From: LLD-282 sp964395835
GTDB taxonomy: Bacteria; Pseudomonadota; Gammaproteobacteria; Berkiellales; Berkiellaceae
Reading direction: 5' to 3'
NCBI GenBank assembly: GCA_964395835.1
Contig: CAYNBJ010000008.1
Span: 1 to 44,642, forward strand
DNA length: 44,642 nucleotides
How positions within the stretch are numbered: the first letter of the stretch is position 1; each line of letters starts with the position of its first letter. A model generated the notes under the pieces. It had not been told where the DNA came from. It did not search any database and was given only the letters and a program-made list of their open reading frames with translations. Positions 1-8,579 of the stretch are shown one piece after another. Position numbers and translations under genes: made by a program.

Positions 1-203
1 ATCGTGAAAAAACGATCATATAGCATATAAGTTTTTTCATCATGAGCTAAAGAGTTATTCAGGCAGCGTATATGGAAATACGAGATGGATTGACCACTTT
101 CTTGCAGTGATTCGAAAGCTGCAACAATATCCATGTATGACATCTGACCGGACCAAAACATTTTTTCTCCAATTATCAAATCCAGAACCGAGACATGTTC
201 CAT
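1..203 (-). CDS. Hypothetical protein, N-terminal part (runs off left edge)
   Basis: An open minus-strand frame runs from an ATG at 203 to the window edge, giving 67 complete codons with no stop. It begins MEHVSVLDLIIGEKMFW and continues with mixed polar and aromatic residues. A GAG five bases upstream is a weak ribosome binding site. A second in-frame ATG at 161 has a better one (GGAG, five bases away) and could be the true start. A TGA lies in frame just upstream of 203, so the frame cannot extend further. I do not recognise the protein, and no signal peptide or membrane segment is visible in this part. It is transcribed away from pyrG. Confidence 0.5.
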   Translation of the reverse strand, partial: MEHVSVLDLIIGEKMFWSGQMSYMDIVAAFESLQESGQSISYFHIRCLNNSLAHDEKTYMLYDRFFT

Positions 204-534
204 CGAAACTCATGTTGAAATAAACAAGAAACTTCTTGCGTCACCTAAAAAACATATAAAGCATATCTACGATAACAGTAGCATAAAATGCATCGAGCAA
301 AAAAACGATAGAAATCAACAGTGTAAAAACAGCCTGTGATAAAATCGCTTCGCTTTACCAAATGAACGAAACACTGGCAGGTGCGGGAATGAAGAAAAAA
401 CAAAAACGAAGATCAATTTTCTATTTAATGCAAAAGAGCATATTTGTATGCTTTGACATACCCAAGATTGGTGATTTTTTTACAACAATATCAAATAAAT
501 ATCACATACACTCAGTACGCAGCCTGATTTTTTT

Positions 535-560
535 TATCAAATAAAATTTAATTTTTGATA
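535..560. repeat. 7-bp inverted repeat overlapping the putative pyrG -35
   Basis: TATCAAA at 535-541 and TTTGATA at 554-560 are exact reverse complements separated by 12 AT-rich bases. The right arm overlaps the TTGATA proposed as the pyrG -35 box. It could be an operator, but AT-rich DNA yields such dyads by chance. Confidence 0.3.
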
Positions 561-583
561 CCCATAATAAAACCCCTGTAACG
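555..583 (+). promoter_or_regulatory. Possible sigma-70 promoter for pyrG
   Basis: TTGATA (555-560, 5 of 6 to consensus) and TGTAAC (578-583, 4 of 6) are separated by 17 bases. Transcription would start near 590, giving a leader of about 80 bases before the pyrG ATG at 668. The -10 box is weak. Confidence 0.3.
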
Positions 584-667
584 CAGACTGTTTTCAGAAA
601 ACCGAGGATCTTTTTATGCATTTATGGTACCATAAGACATGTATTTTTATAGATATACAGAAAAATT

Positions 668-2314
668 ATGATTTCTCAAAATTGCTACATTGTTTTTATA
701 ACAGGCGGGGTACTTTCCTCATTAGGCAAAGGTGTTGTAGCTGGATCTATCGGAGTTCTGCTACAAAATCAAAATCTCAAAGTCTCAATCATGAAAGTCG
801 ATCCCTATCTAAATGTGGATGCTGGTACCATGAGCCCCTTCGAACATGGTGAAGTTTTTGTAAGCAATGATGGCGCAGAAAGTGATTTAGATTTAGGAAC
901 ATATGAAAGATTTCTAAATCGTTCCTTAGGAAAAAAAAATCACCTGACTGCTGGCCAGGTGTTTAAAGACGTCATCGAAAAAGAACGTAGAGGCGATTAT
1001 CTTGGCTCCACGGTCCAAATTATTCCTCATATTACACATGAAATTAAAAATCGCATTTTAGATCATGATAGCGATTTAGATGTTCTGCTCGTCGAAATTG
1101 GGGGCACAGTTGGGGATATTGAATCACTTCCATTTTTAGAAGCTGTCAGACAACTGTCTTTTGAATGGAAAAACACTCTTTCTATTCATGTCACCTTAAT
1201 GCCCTTTGTCGGTGCCTCTGGAGAACTCAAAACAAAGCCGACTCAACATTCTGTGAGAGAATTACGTTCTATTGGGCTAATTCCAGACTTGATTGTATGC
1301 CGCACAGCAGTCCCCATGGGAGAACAGCATCGTTCAAAAATTGCCCTTTTCTCAAATCTACCTTTAGAGGCTATTTTTGAAAGCCCTGATGTATCATCTA
1401 TTTATGATATTCCATTACTTTTAAAAGAACAGGGACTCTTGCATTACCTATTAAAAAAAATGGGAAAAAACATGATGTTAACAGCCCCCAGTGCGTGGGA
1501 TAAGATGCTTGAAAATCTGCATGCGGCTGATAATATTGTCCCTGTTGTTATAGTAGGAAAATATATTGACCTCAGTGATGCTTATAAGTCTCTGCGAGAA
1601 GCCCTCATTCATGGTGCGATAGACAACAAAAGAAAAGTAGAAATTTCATATATCGATGCTGAATCTTTAGAAAAAGGTGATGTACATGCGCTTGAAACTT
1701 TAAAAAACGCGCAAGGTATTTTAGTCCCTGGTGGATTCGGAATTCGCGGCATCGAAGGTAAAATGATTGCTGCACGCTATGCAAGACAGAATAATATTCC
1801 GTATTTCGGAATTTGCTTAGGCATGCAAATCGCTTTGATTGATTTTGCACGTGATATTCTAAATCTCAGCGCAGCAACCTCACAAGAATTTGATCCACAA
1901 TCACCAGACTTAATTTTTGAGATGATAGAATGTTGGACCGATCAAGAAGGACATGTTCAAAAATCACGACAACTTTCCGGAAAAGGTGGCACACTACGTG
2001 TAGGTTCATACGCATGTTATCTAACAGAATCTTCTCTCAGCCAAAAAATTTATAAGACTCTCTCGATTCAAGAGCGCCATCGACATAGATTTGAATTTAA
2101 CAATCATTACAAAAAAGCTATGGAAGATAAAGGAGTCGTATTTAGCGGAATCGGAGAGAACGATTTAGTGGATATTATTGAGCTAAAAAATCATAGATGG
2201 TTTATAGGTACACAATTTCATCCAGAATTTTTATCTCGCCCAACCGCGCCACATCCCCTATTTGCAGCATTTATTAAAGCAATTATTGAATATCAAAACG
2301 ATAACGCTCAATAA
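668..2314 (+). CDS. pyrG: CTP synthase (glutamine-hydrolysing)
   Basis: This cytosolic enzyme makes CTP from UTP, ATP and glutamine, the last step of de novo pyrimidine nucleotide synthesis. At 548 residues it matches the family (545 in E. coli). The N-terminal synthetase domain has the P-loop GGVLSSLGKG at 13-22 and EIGGTVGDIES at 143-153. The C-terminal class I glutamine amidotransferase domain has GICLGMQ with nucleophile Cys383 and the TQFHPE motif with His518 and Glu520, so the catalytic triad is present. The ATG at 668 is the only possible start, because a TAG lies in frame at 650-652, but it has no clear ribosome binding site. Its last 7 bases overlap the end of convergent dnaE. Neither eno nor kdsA follows, unlike many gammaproteobacteria. 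Confidence 0.97.
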   Translation: MISQNCYIVFITGGVLSSLGKGVVAGSIGVLLQNQNLKVSIMKVDPYLNVDAGTMSPFEHGEVFVSNDGAESDLDLGTYERFLNRSLGKKNHLTAGQVFKDVIEKERRGDYLGSTVQIIPHITHEIKNRILDHDSDLDVLLVEIGGTVGDIESLPFLEAVRQLSFEWKNTLSIHVTLMPFVGASGELKTKPTQHSVRELRSIGLIPDLIVCRTAVPMGEQHRSKIALFSNLPLEAIFESPDVSSIYDIPLLLKEQGLLHYLLKKMGKNMMLTAPSAWDKMLENLHAADNIVPVVIVGKYIDLSDAYKSLREALIHGAIDNKRKVEISYIDAESLEKGDVHALETLKNAQGILVPGGFGIRGIEGKMIAARYARQNNIPYFGICLGMQIALIDFARDILNLSAATSQEFDPQSPDLIFEMIECWTDQEGHVQKSRQLSGKGGTLRVGSYACYLTESSLSQKIYKTLSIQERHRHRFEFNNHYKKAMEDKGVVFSGIGENDLVDIIELKNHRWFIGTQFHPEFLSRPTAPHPLFAAFIKAIIEYQNDNAQ

Positions 2315-5300
2315 AAGGCAATCGAAACCTGCGCACGATAAATAAAGGCGCTCTCTATCAGATGATGTATAGGCAAATCATCTTGCTGTGTGGGCTGATA
2401 ATGAAATTTTTCTTTCAGCCCATCATGCTGAAGCACACCAATCTCTAAATCGAGCGTATAAGCAAACTGTGATACAAACTTTAAAAATGTTAGACTTTCT
2501 ACAGAGGTATAATCTTTAAAAACAAGCTCGATGCGAGCATACCGTGTCTCTAAAAATTCATTTACCCCTACAATCTCTTTAATGATTAAACGAGATCTTC
2601 GATTTTCTGTTGCTTTCAATTGTTCGCAAAAAAGCAAATATGGAATAGACAGATCGCATTTTTCTAGAAAAGCGATCACTTCCAGGTCCTGCTCTTTTTG
2701 ATAGTTTAGATAAAAATCACTTTTTTGTCCGTTACAAAACATCCATGTATGGCAACAGAGCGGCTGTCCTTTTTGAGACATAATTCTTCGCATACCAAGC
2801 AAAGTTGCCAACACAGGCTGAGGGTTATTTTGAAAAGAATCTTCCCAAAGAGTACGCAGACCAAAACGATAAGGATCGAATAAATTCCCCCCAAAAGACA
2901 ATCCTAAGATTTGTTTTTGCAAAATCAAACGCTGTGACCACAATTGAATACTGAGCTTCTGATGCGATGTCTGCTGAAGGTCTTCTGTTTGTGAAAAATC
3001 AAAAAGATCACACTGTCCTTTAAGACGATGAAGGTTTTTTGTCCAAACAATTTGTATTTGCTCAAAAAGTAGGGAGCGATTAGGATCGAGAATATCAAAT
3101 GCCCCTGCAAGAACAAGCAGCTCTACATGCTTTTTTGTGAGATGAGCGGGTATCATTCTGAAAACAAATTGATCAAAAGAATCAAACAAACCAGAGGCTA
3201 ATCGTTCACGCACAATTTCGTCAACAATAGCTTCTCCGAGTCCTTTAATTGCATAAAGACCGTAAATAATTTCTTTTTCAGATAATGCGGTAAAGGGGCC
3301 ATAGCTTTTTTGAACACAGGGCGGACTCAACTGTATTTTTAAAGCATCGAGCTCTACGCTAAAAATAGGCATTTTTTCGATTTGTGCCTTATCTGCACTC
3401 ATAGTTGCTGCAAAAAATGGAGCAGGGGCATAGACTTTTAAATATAGAGTTTGATAAGCAATAAGCGCATACGCTGCGGCATGAGATTTATTAAAACCAT
3501 ATCCAGAAAACTTCTCCATCAAATCAAAGAGAGGCTCAGCAACCTCTGAGTCCACTCCTTTCGCTAAAGCACCTTGAACAAAAATCGCTCTTTGTTGCGC
3601 CATCTCCTCTGGTTTCTTTTTTCCCATAGCGCGTCGAAGAAGATCTGCACTACCTAATGAGTATCCTCCCAAAACTTGAGCGATTTGCATCACTTGTTCC
3701 TGATAAAGAATGATCCCATAAGTTGGTTTCAAAATTTCCTCTAAACTTCGATGAGGATAAATAATCTCTTTATCTCCATGTTTTCTAGCAATAAAATCAT
3801 CCACCATTCCCGATTGCAATGGGCCTGGGCGATATAAAGCCACTAAAGCAATAATATCTTCAAAAGAATCTGGCTTTACCCTTTTTATTAAATCACGAAA
3901 TCCTTTAGATTCTAATTGAAAAACACCAATCGTTTCACCCAAACTTAATATTTCATAACAACGACGATCGTTAATTGGAAGCTGATGTAAAGGAGGAAGG
4001 GGCAGATCAATTTTCAAAGCTTGGTGATAGGTTTCTTGAATCACAGTAAGAGTTTTCAAACCTAAAAAATCGAACTTTATTAAACCTAGGACTTCAATAT
4101 CGTCTTTATCAAGCTGTGTCACTGGCTGCCATGGTGCTCCAATTTCACTATATAAAGGACAAATGTTCTGTAAAGGCACAGGAGAAATCACAACTCCCCC
4201 CGCATGTTTTCCGATATTGCGTGGTTTCCCCTCAAGTTTTAAAGCGATATCTACAAGATGACGGACACTTTCATCATCCTCATAAAGCGACTTAAATGCA
4301 GGCTCTTGCTCTAAAGACTCTTCTAAACTAATGCCAACCTGCATGGGAATTAATTTGGCGATTCTATCAACAAATGGAAAAGGCTGCGACAGAACCCTAC
4401 CTACATCACGAATGACGGCCTTTGCAGCCATAGTGCCAAACGTTGCAATTTGTGAGACATAATCCGATCCGTAACGTTGCTCAACATACGAAATAACTTC
4501 ATCTCGCCGATCCATACAAAAATCAACATCAAAATCTGGTAATGAAACACGTTCTGGATTCAGAAAACGCTCAAACAAAAGCCCATATAACAAAGGATTC
4601 ACATCGGTAATTTCGAGCGCATATGCCACAAGCGACCCCACTCCACTACCACGACCAGGACCTACAGGGATATTATTTTTTTTAGCCCAACCAATAAAAT
4701 CAGAAACAATCAAAAAATACCCAGAAAAACCCATATGCGCAATCATATCGAGCTCATAATTAAGACGATTTATATAGAGATCAAAAGAATATGTATGCAA
4801 AGCACCATAGCTTTTGCGTTTTTCCAAACCGATAAAAGATTCTTTACGAATTAAGGCATTTTCATCATCTGCAAACTTAGGCAACAAAACACGATTCATA
4901 GGTAAGACAAGAGTACATTTTTGAGCAAAAATATTGGTATTTTCTATCAGATCCGGAACATCAAAAAAGAGCTCATTGATATCAGCTGGTGAATGCAAAT
5001 AATGATAGGGATGATGATCGACAGGGCGTTTTTCATCTTGTAGATAAAAGCCTTTTTGTATACAAAATTTCACTTGTTGAATCTGATAATCATCAGAATT
5101 TAAAAAAAACACCTTATTGCCAATCACTGGAATCAGCCCAGCATCTCTAGCTTTGTCTAGAATTTTATATGATTCCTTTAAAGATTGAGGGTGATTTTTG
5201 TAACGCTCAATCCCAATACAGCACTCTTTGGGAAATAAAAGTCGCTCTTGTAAGGACAAACGCAGATATGACTCTAATGATTGTTGACACAGAATCAGAA

Positions 5301-5664
5301 TCAAATCACTGTTATACTGCTTTAATAGCTCTAAATTTATAACCGGTGCTGTGGAGCACTTGTAAGAAGCTGAAATCAGGGCACAAAGGTCTTGATAGCC
5401 CTGATAATTTTTCGCGTAACAAAAGGCGCTTAACATCTGACCTTTATCTGTCTTAAAATGCAAATACGATCCAACAAGAGGTTTTATTTTATATTTTAAG
5501 CATGTCTTGTAAAAAGTGATTAGGCCGAAAAGATTTGCTTTATCTCCAATACCAATGGCACTGAATCGATATGCGTGAGCTTTTTGGACGAGAGTCTCAA
5601 TATCAATAATACTCTCTTCGATTGTAAATTGACTATAAATACACAATGGAATATAAGTCAGCAT
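2308..5664 (-). CDS. dnaE: DNA polymerase III subunit alpha
   Basis: This is the replicative polymerase catalytic subunit. At 1118 residues it is slightly shorter than E. coli DnaE (1160). The N-terminal PHP domain is degenerate: where E. coli has the LRVHSDYS metal-site region, this protein reads LCIYSQFT, so His and Asp ligands are absent, in line with an inactive PHP. The polymerase core has GRGSGVGSLVAYALE near 337-351, the catalytic PDFDVDF at 376-382 and the downstream KFDFLGLKTLT that carries the third catalytic Asp. The ATG lies only 2 bases after the rnhB stop, so dnaE is the last gene of the lpxD-fabZ-lpxA-lpxB-rnhB-dnaE run, as in E. coli. It ends convergently inside the pyrG 3' end. 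Confidence 0.97.
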   Translation of the reverse strand: MLTYIPLCIYSQFTIEESIIDIETLVQKAHAYRFSAIGIGDKANLFGLITFYKTCLKYKIKPLVGSYLHFKTDKGQMLSAFCYAKNYQGYQDLCALISASYKCSTAPVINLELLKQYNSDLILILCQQSLESYLRLSLQERLLFPKECCIGIERYKNHPQSLKESYKILDKARDAGLIPVIGNKVFFLNSDDYQIQQVKFCIQKGFYLQDEKRPVDHHPYHYLHSPADINELFFDVPDLIENTNIFAQKCTLVLPMNRVLLPKFADDENALIRKESFIGLEKRKSYGALHTYSFDLYINRLNYELDMIAHMGFSGYFLIVSDFIGWAKKNNIPVGPGRGSGVGSLVAYALEITDVNPLLYGLLFERFLNPERVSLPDFDVDFCMDRRDEVISYVEQRYGSDYVSQIATFGTMAAKAVIRDVGRVLSQPFPFVDRIAKLIPMQVGISLEESLEQEPAFKSLYEDDESVRHLVDIALKLEGKPRNIGKHAGGVVISPVPLQNICPLYSEIGAPWQPVTQLDKDDIEVLGLIKFDFLGLKTLTVIQETYHQALKIDLPLPPLHQLPINDRRCYEILSLGETIGVFQLESKGFRDLIKRVKPDSFEDIIALVALYRPGPLQSGMVDDFIARKHGDKEIIYPHRSLEEILKPTYGIILYQEQVMQIAQVLGGYSLGSADLLRRAMGKKKPEEMAQQRAIFVQGALAKGVDSEVAEPLFDLMEKFSGYGFNKSHAAAYALIAYQTLYLKVYAPAPFFAATMSADKAQIEKMPIFSVELDALKIQLSPPCVQKSYGPFTALSEKEIIYGLYAIKGLGEAIVDEIVRERLASGLFDSFDQFVFRMIPAHLTKKHVELLVLAGAFDILDPNRSLLFEQIQIVWTKNLHRLKGQCDLFDFSQTEDLQQTSHQKLSIQLWSQRLILQKQILGLSFGGNLFDPYRFGLRTLWEDSFQNNPQPVLATLLGMRRIMSQKGQPLCCHTWMFCNGQKSDFYLNYQKEQDLEVIAFLEKCDLSIPYLLFCEQLKATENRRSRLIIKEIVGVNEFLETRYARIELVFKDYTSVESLTFLKFVSQFAYTLDLEIGVLQHDGLKEKFHYQPTQQDDLPIHHLIESAFIYRAQVSIAFY

Positions 5665-5666
5665 GT

Positions 5667-6248
5667 TTAATTCCGCACTATGTTTTTACAAAATGTCTTC
5701 CGATGAATATGACTCAGTCCATAAGTCGCAATTGCATTTCTATGCATGAGAGTGCCATATCCTTTATGTTGCTCAAATCCATATAATGGATAGATCTTGC
5801 TATACGCCAGCATAATTCGATCTCGAATCACTTTAGCAACAATAGAAGCTGCGCTAACAGCGGGATAAAGACAATCTGCTTTGATAATAGCCACGGAATC
5901 ATGCACAGGAGCATCGACTCCATCAATAATAATTGGGAAGCTCTTTGAGGCAAGTAAATCGGCACTCAAACGCATGCCTTGAAGCACAGCTTGTCGAATA
6001 TTAATACAGTCAATTTCATTAGAATCAATTGCAACAAACGCAAAAGAGACTTCTTTCATTCCTGTAAGTAAAGAAAAAAAGCGCTCCCTCTGCAAAAAAG
6101 AAAGTTCTTTACTATCTTTCAGACCCAAAGAGGCTAGACATTCTATCGGTCCTGTGAGTGCTGCAATAACAACAGGTCCTGCCAATGCGCCTCGTCCCGC
6201 CTCATCAATTCCTGTTTGACTGTTGCTTCGATTGCAGTCTGTAGACAT
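5667..6248 (-). CDS. rnhB: Ribonuclease HII
   Basis: RNase HII cuts RNA in RNA-DNA hybrids and removes misincorporated ribonucleotides. The protein has 193 residues, with the family motif GIDEAGRGALAGPVV starting near residue 13 (catalytic Asp15 and Glu16), and AVSAASIVAKVIRDR further on. The start must be the ATG at 6248, because no ATG, GTG or TTG lies between it and the DEAGRG motif. As a result the first 106 bases are also the last 106 bases of lpxB, read in another frame. The gene continues directly into dnaE with a 2-base gap, so both are probably translated from one message. Confidence 0.95.
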   Translation of the reverse strand: MSTDCNRSNSQTGIDEAGRGALAGPVVIAALTGPIECLASLGLKDSKELSFLQRERFFSLLTGMKEVSFAFVAIDSNEIDCINIRQAVLQGMRLSADLLASKSFPIIIDGVDAPVHDSVAIIKADCLYPAVSAASIVAKVIRDRIMLAYSKIYPLYGFEQHKGYGTLMHRNAIATYGLSHIHRKTFCKNIVRN

Positions 6249-7312
6249 ATCTTCTCATGATCTTTATATACCTCTTTGGCTTTATTATACAACTGCGTTG
6301 CCATATAGGCATAGCCCTCAGAAAAAAAATCAATTTTTAACCTTGATATAATCTCATGATATCTTGACTCTAAATGTCCGTAAAATTCTGGAACAACAAG
6401 TGCCTGCGCAACAATATTAGGAAGCCCTATAAAGGGTGTTTTAATAAACAAGGATAGAAAAAAAACTTTCCAACTCGCTATAGAATAAAAAATATAATGA
6501 GGACACCCATGCGCAAAAAACTCCAATGAGGCCGTACCGCTACAAACAAAAGCAAAATCAGCAACATCTAAAGCTTCTTCAAATGATAAAATAACCGGAA
6601 AAATTTGCAAATATGGCTCATAAACTTTCTTTTGTATATGAGGTGAAACGCTCAAATAAATATTTTCAACCTCACCATGAGATTTTAATTCTAAAGCGAG
6701 CTTCGCAAAGAATGGCAGCAGTGTTTTAATTTCTTGTTCTCTTGAGCCTGGTGCTAAAACAAGGTTTTTTAAATGCTGTCTCAAGCGTGGACTTTTTTTG
6801 AGAAAACAGCGATGCCCAATATATCTCAACTCCAATGATGTGTCTTGAAAATAGCGTTTTTCAAACTTAAAAAGATAATGTAATTCATGCGAGCAATGAT
6901 TGAGAAGACCGATACGATAAGATTTCCATGCCCACACCGAAGGAGCAACGACATGTGTCACGTAAACATTCCTATCTTTCGCATACTGACAAATATTAAG
7001 AGAAAAATCTGGACCATCAAATGTAAATAACATTTGTGGAAGTTGGGCATTGATCATTTTTTTGATTAAATTACGACGTTTCCATAAAGGGTATAATCTT
7101 TTAAGAGGCTCTACATAGCCCATGACTGAGCACAAAGATCGATCGCCAATAAAATGCATCCGATCGTCCAACTGATAATTCTTTTTAATCCATTTTGTCC
7201 AAGACATTTGACAAAAAAATTCAGATTGTGGATAAATTTTTTTCAAAATATCGAGATAATCTTCCAGTATCTGCTCTCCCGAATACTCTGTACAAATAAG
7301 AAATATTTTCAC
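6143..7312 (-). CDS. lpxB: Lipid-A-disaccharide synthase
   Basis: LpxB is a peripheral membrane glycosyltransferase that joins UDP-diacylglucosamine and lipid X to form the lipid A disaccharide. The protein has 389 residues (382 in E. coli). Recognisable family blocks are FTFDGPDFSLNI, VVAPSVWAWKSYRI, LAPGSREQEI, VCSGTASLEFFAHGCP and PNIVAQALVVPEFYG. The N-terminal GETSGD-type motif is divergent (CTEYSGEQ). The start is GTG at 7312, overlapping the lpxA stop as GTGA, which suggests translational coupling. The last 35 codons run inside rnhB in a different frame and end HSQDR, so the C-terminal tail is probably an extension after loss of an earlier stop. Confidence 0.93.
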   Translation of the reverse strand: MKIFLICTEYSGEQILEDYLDILKKIYPQSEFFCQMSWTKWIKKNYQLDDRMHFIGDRSLCSVMGYVEPLKRLYPLWKRRNLIKKMINAQLPQMLFTFDGPDFSLNICQYAKDRNVYVTHVVAPSVWAWKSYRIGLLNHCSHELHYLFKFEKRYFQDTSLELRYIGHRCFLKKSPRLRQHLKNLVLAPGSREQEIKTLLPFFAKLALELKSHGEVENIYLSVSPHIQKKVYEPYLQIFPVILSFEEALDVADFAFVCSGTASLEFFAHGCPHYIFYSIASWKVFFLSLFIKTPFIGLPNIVAQALVVPEFYGHLESRYHEIISRLKIDFFSEGYAYMATQLYNKAKEVYKDHEKICLQTAIEATVKQELMRRDEAHWQDLLLLQHSQDR

Positions 7313-8121
7313 CTAACGATTCCTCTCTTTGTATCTAATAAAAACCTCGCTAAAAATTTCGTTTTTAAAGAACAATCCGGGTCATCAAGAAATTGTTGAG
7401 CGGTCATGTGTACACAATCACTTTGTCTAAAAATTTTTTTAAAAGCTGCTTTTAGCTCATGTTTTTCTTCTTCTGAAAAATGATGACGCCGTAGTCCTTC
7501 TAGATTTAGCCCAAAGAGCTTTGCCGGATGTCCACTAATAATCATATAAGGTGGAACATCTTTTGTAATAATCGATCCACCACCTGAAAAAGAATAATCA
7601 CCGATACGGCAAAATTGATGTACCCCACTAAAACCACCTAAGCCACAATAATTACCAACCTCGACATGTCCTGCTAAAGACGAACCATTTGAAAATATAT
7701 TGTGATCACCAACGACACAATCATGGGCAATATGCACATAAGCCATAAAAAGATTATGTGATCCAATTCGAGTTTTTCCAATACCCTGAATAGTTCCTCT
7801 TGATATTGTACAAAATTCTCTAAAAATATTGTGATCTGCCACTTCGAGATGAACCTGTTCAGAAGAATATTTTTTATCTTGAGGATCGCAGCCTAAAAAT
7901 GCAAATGAATGTATTTGATTTGCACGCCCTAAAATCAAAGGGCCATCTAATCTGGCATGTGATCCTATAACAGTGCCACTGCCTATAATAACAGGTCCTC
8001 TAATATGAGCATATGGACCAATTGAAACACCTGGCTCGATAACAACATCGCCTTCCAAAATGGCTGTTGGATGAACTGTATAAGCAGTCGGATCTGTTTG
8101 CATTTTGGATTTTATTTGCAT
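7309..8121 (-). CDS. lpxA: Acyl-ACP--UDP-N-acetylglucosamine O-acyltransferase
   Basis: LpxA performs the first step of lipid A synthesis, moving a hydroxyacyl chain from ACP to UDP-GlcNAc in the cytoplasm. The protein is a left-handed beta-helix built of hexapeptide repeats, visible from HPTAILEGDVVIEPGVSIG through GHVEVGNYCGLGGFSGVH. The catalytic His region is present as YVHIAHDCVVG, followed by the C-terminal NLEGLRRHHFS helical part. The ATG at 8121 is chosen because GAGGAG lies six bases upstream. It gives 270 residues, close to the usual 262. An upstream in-frame ATG at 8151 would overlap fabZ and lacks this site. The stop overlaps the lpxB start by 4 bases. Confidence 0.95.
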   Translation of the reverse strand: MQIKSKMQTDPTAYTVHPTAILEGDVVIEPGVSIGPYAHIRGPVIIGSGTVIGSHARLDGPLILGRANQIHSFAFLGCDPQDKKYSSEQVHLEVADHNIFREFCTISRGTIQGIGKTRIGSHNLFMAYVHIAHDCVVGDHNIFSNGSSLAGHVEVGNYCGLGGFSGVHQFCRIGDYSFSGGGSIITKDVPPYMIISGHPAKLFGLNLEGLRRHHFSEEEKHELKAAFKKIFRQSDCVHMTAQQFLDDPDCSLKTKFLARFLLDTKRGIVR

Positions 8122-8134
8122 ATACGACTCCTCT

Positions 8135-8572
8135 TTATGATTTTTGTGCACTCGTCATCGTAGCGGAACAAACCATTTGATGATTCACAAAGACTTCAGA
8201 TTCAACTTTAACAAAACGACCTCTATGGTAGCGAAAATTAACAAAAATATTCATTACATCTCCTGGTCTGACTGTTTTTTTAAATTTAGCATTTTCTACA
8301 GAAGCAAGATAATATATAGCGTCTTTTGCAGTTGTTCTCTCGGAAAGATATGCTAAAACACCGGCACTTTGAGCCATAGACTCAAGTATCATGACCCCGG
8401 GCATGATTGGATCGGATGGGAAATGCCCCTGAAAAAATGATTCATTACATGTAACATTTTTGATAGCATGTATCTGTGTATATGGAGTCCAAGACAGGAC
8501 TTTATCAATTAATAGGAAGGGATAGCGATGTGGAAGAATATTCATAATATCTGTGAGATGCAACTCGTTCAT
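8135..8572 (-). CDS. fabZ: 3-hydroxyacyl-ACP dehydratase FabZ
   Basis: FabZ dehydrates 3-hydroxyacyl-ACP in fatty-acid elongation and competes with LpxA and LpxD for the same hydroxyacyl-ACP pool, which explains its place between them. The hotdog-fold protein has ILPHRYPFLLIDKV near the N terminus, then FQGHFPSDPIMPG with the catalytic His and MILESMAQSAG with the catalytic Glu. The ATG at 8572 is preferred: AGAGGA lies four bases upstream and it gives 145 residues against 151 in E. coli. A longer frame from 8620 would overlap the lpxD end. The lpxD stop is 7 bases upstream and lpxA starts 13 bases downstream, so the genes form one operon. Confidence 0.96.
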   Translation of the reverse strand: MNELHLTDIMNILPHRYPFLLIDKVLSWTPYTQIHAIKNVTCNESFFQGHFPSDPIMPGVMILESMAQSAGVLAYLSERTTAKDAIYYLASVENAKFKKTVRPGDVMNIFVNFRYHRGRFVKVESEVFVNHQMVCSATMTSAQKS

Positions 8573-8579
8573 AAATCCT

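Larger units (their letters stand above)
204..667. other. Gap between the edge gene and pyrG; divergent regulatory region
   Basis: No convincing gene lies here. A plus-strand frame at 362-544 has no ribosome binding site and low-complexity content. On the minus strand, codons upstream of the TGA at 241-243 read as a hydrophobic stretch (FTLLISIVFLLDAFYATVIV), but there is no usable start codon, so it is at most a remnant. The right part should hold the pyrG promoter. Confidence 0.5.

Noticed and set aside
362..544. 60-codon plus-strand ORF
   Set aside because: No ribosome binding site, low-complexity Lys/Phe/Ile content and no recognisable domain.
616..852. Separate small protein gene upstream of pyrG
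   Set aside because: Most of it overlaps pyrG in another frame and its composition is that of a shadow frame. Only its start region may matter, as a leader.
8122..8151. Upstream ATG for lpxA
   Set aside because: It overlaps fabZ, while the ATG at 8121 has GAGGAG at the right distance and gives the family length.
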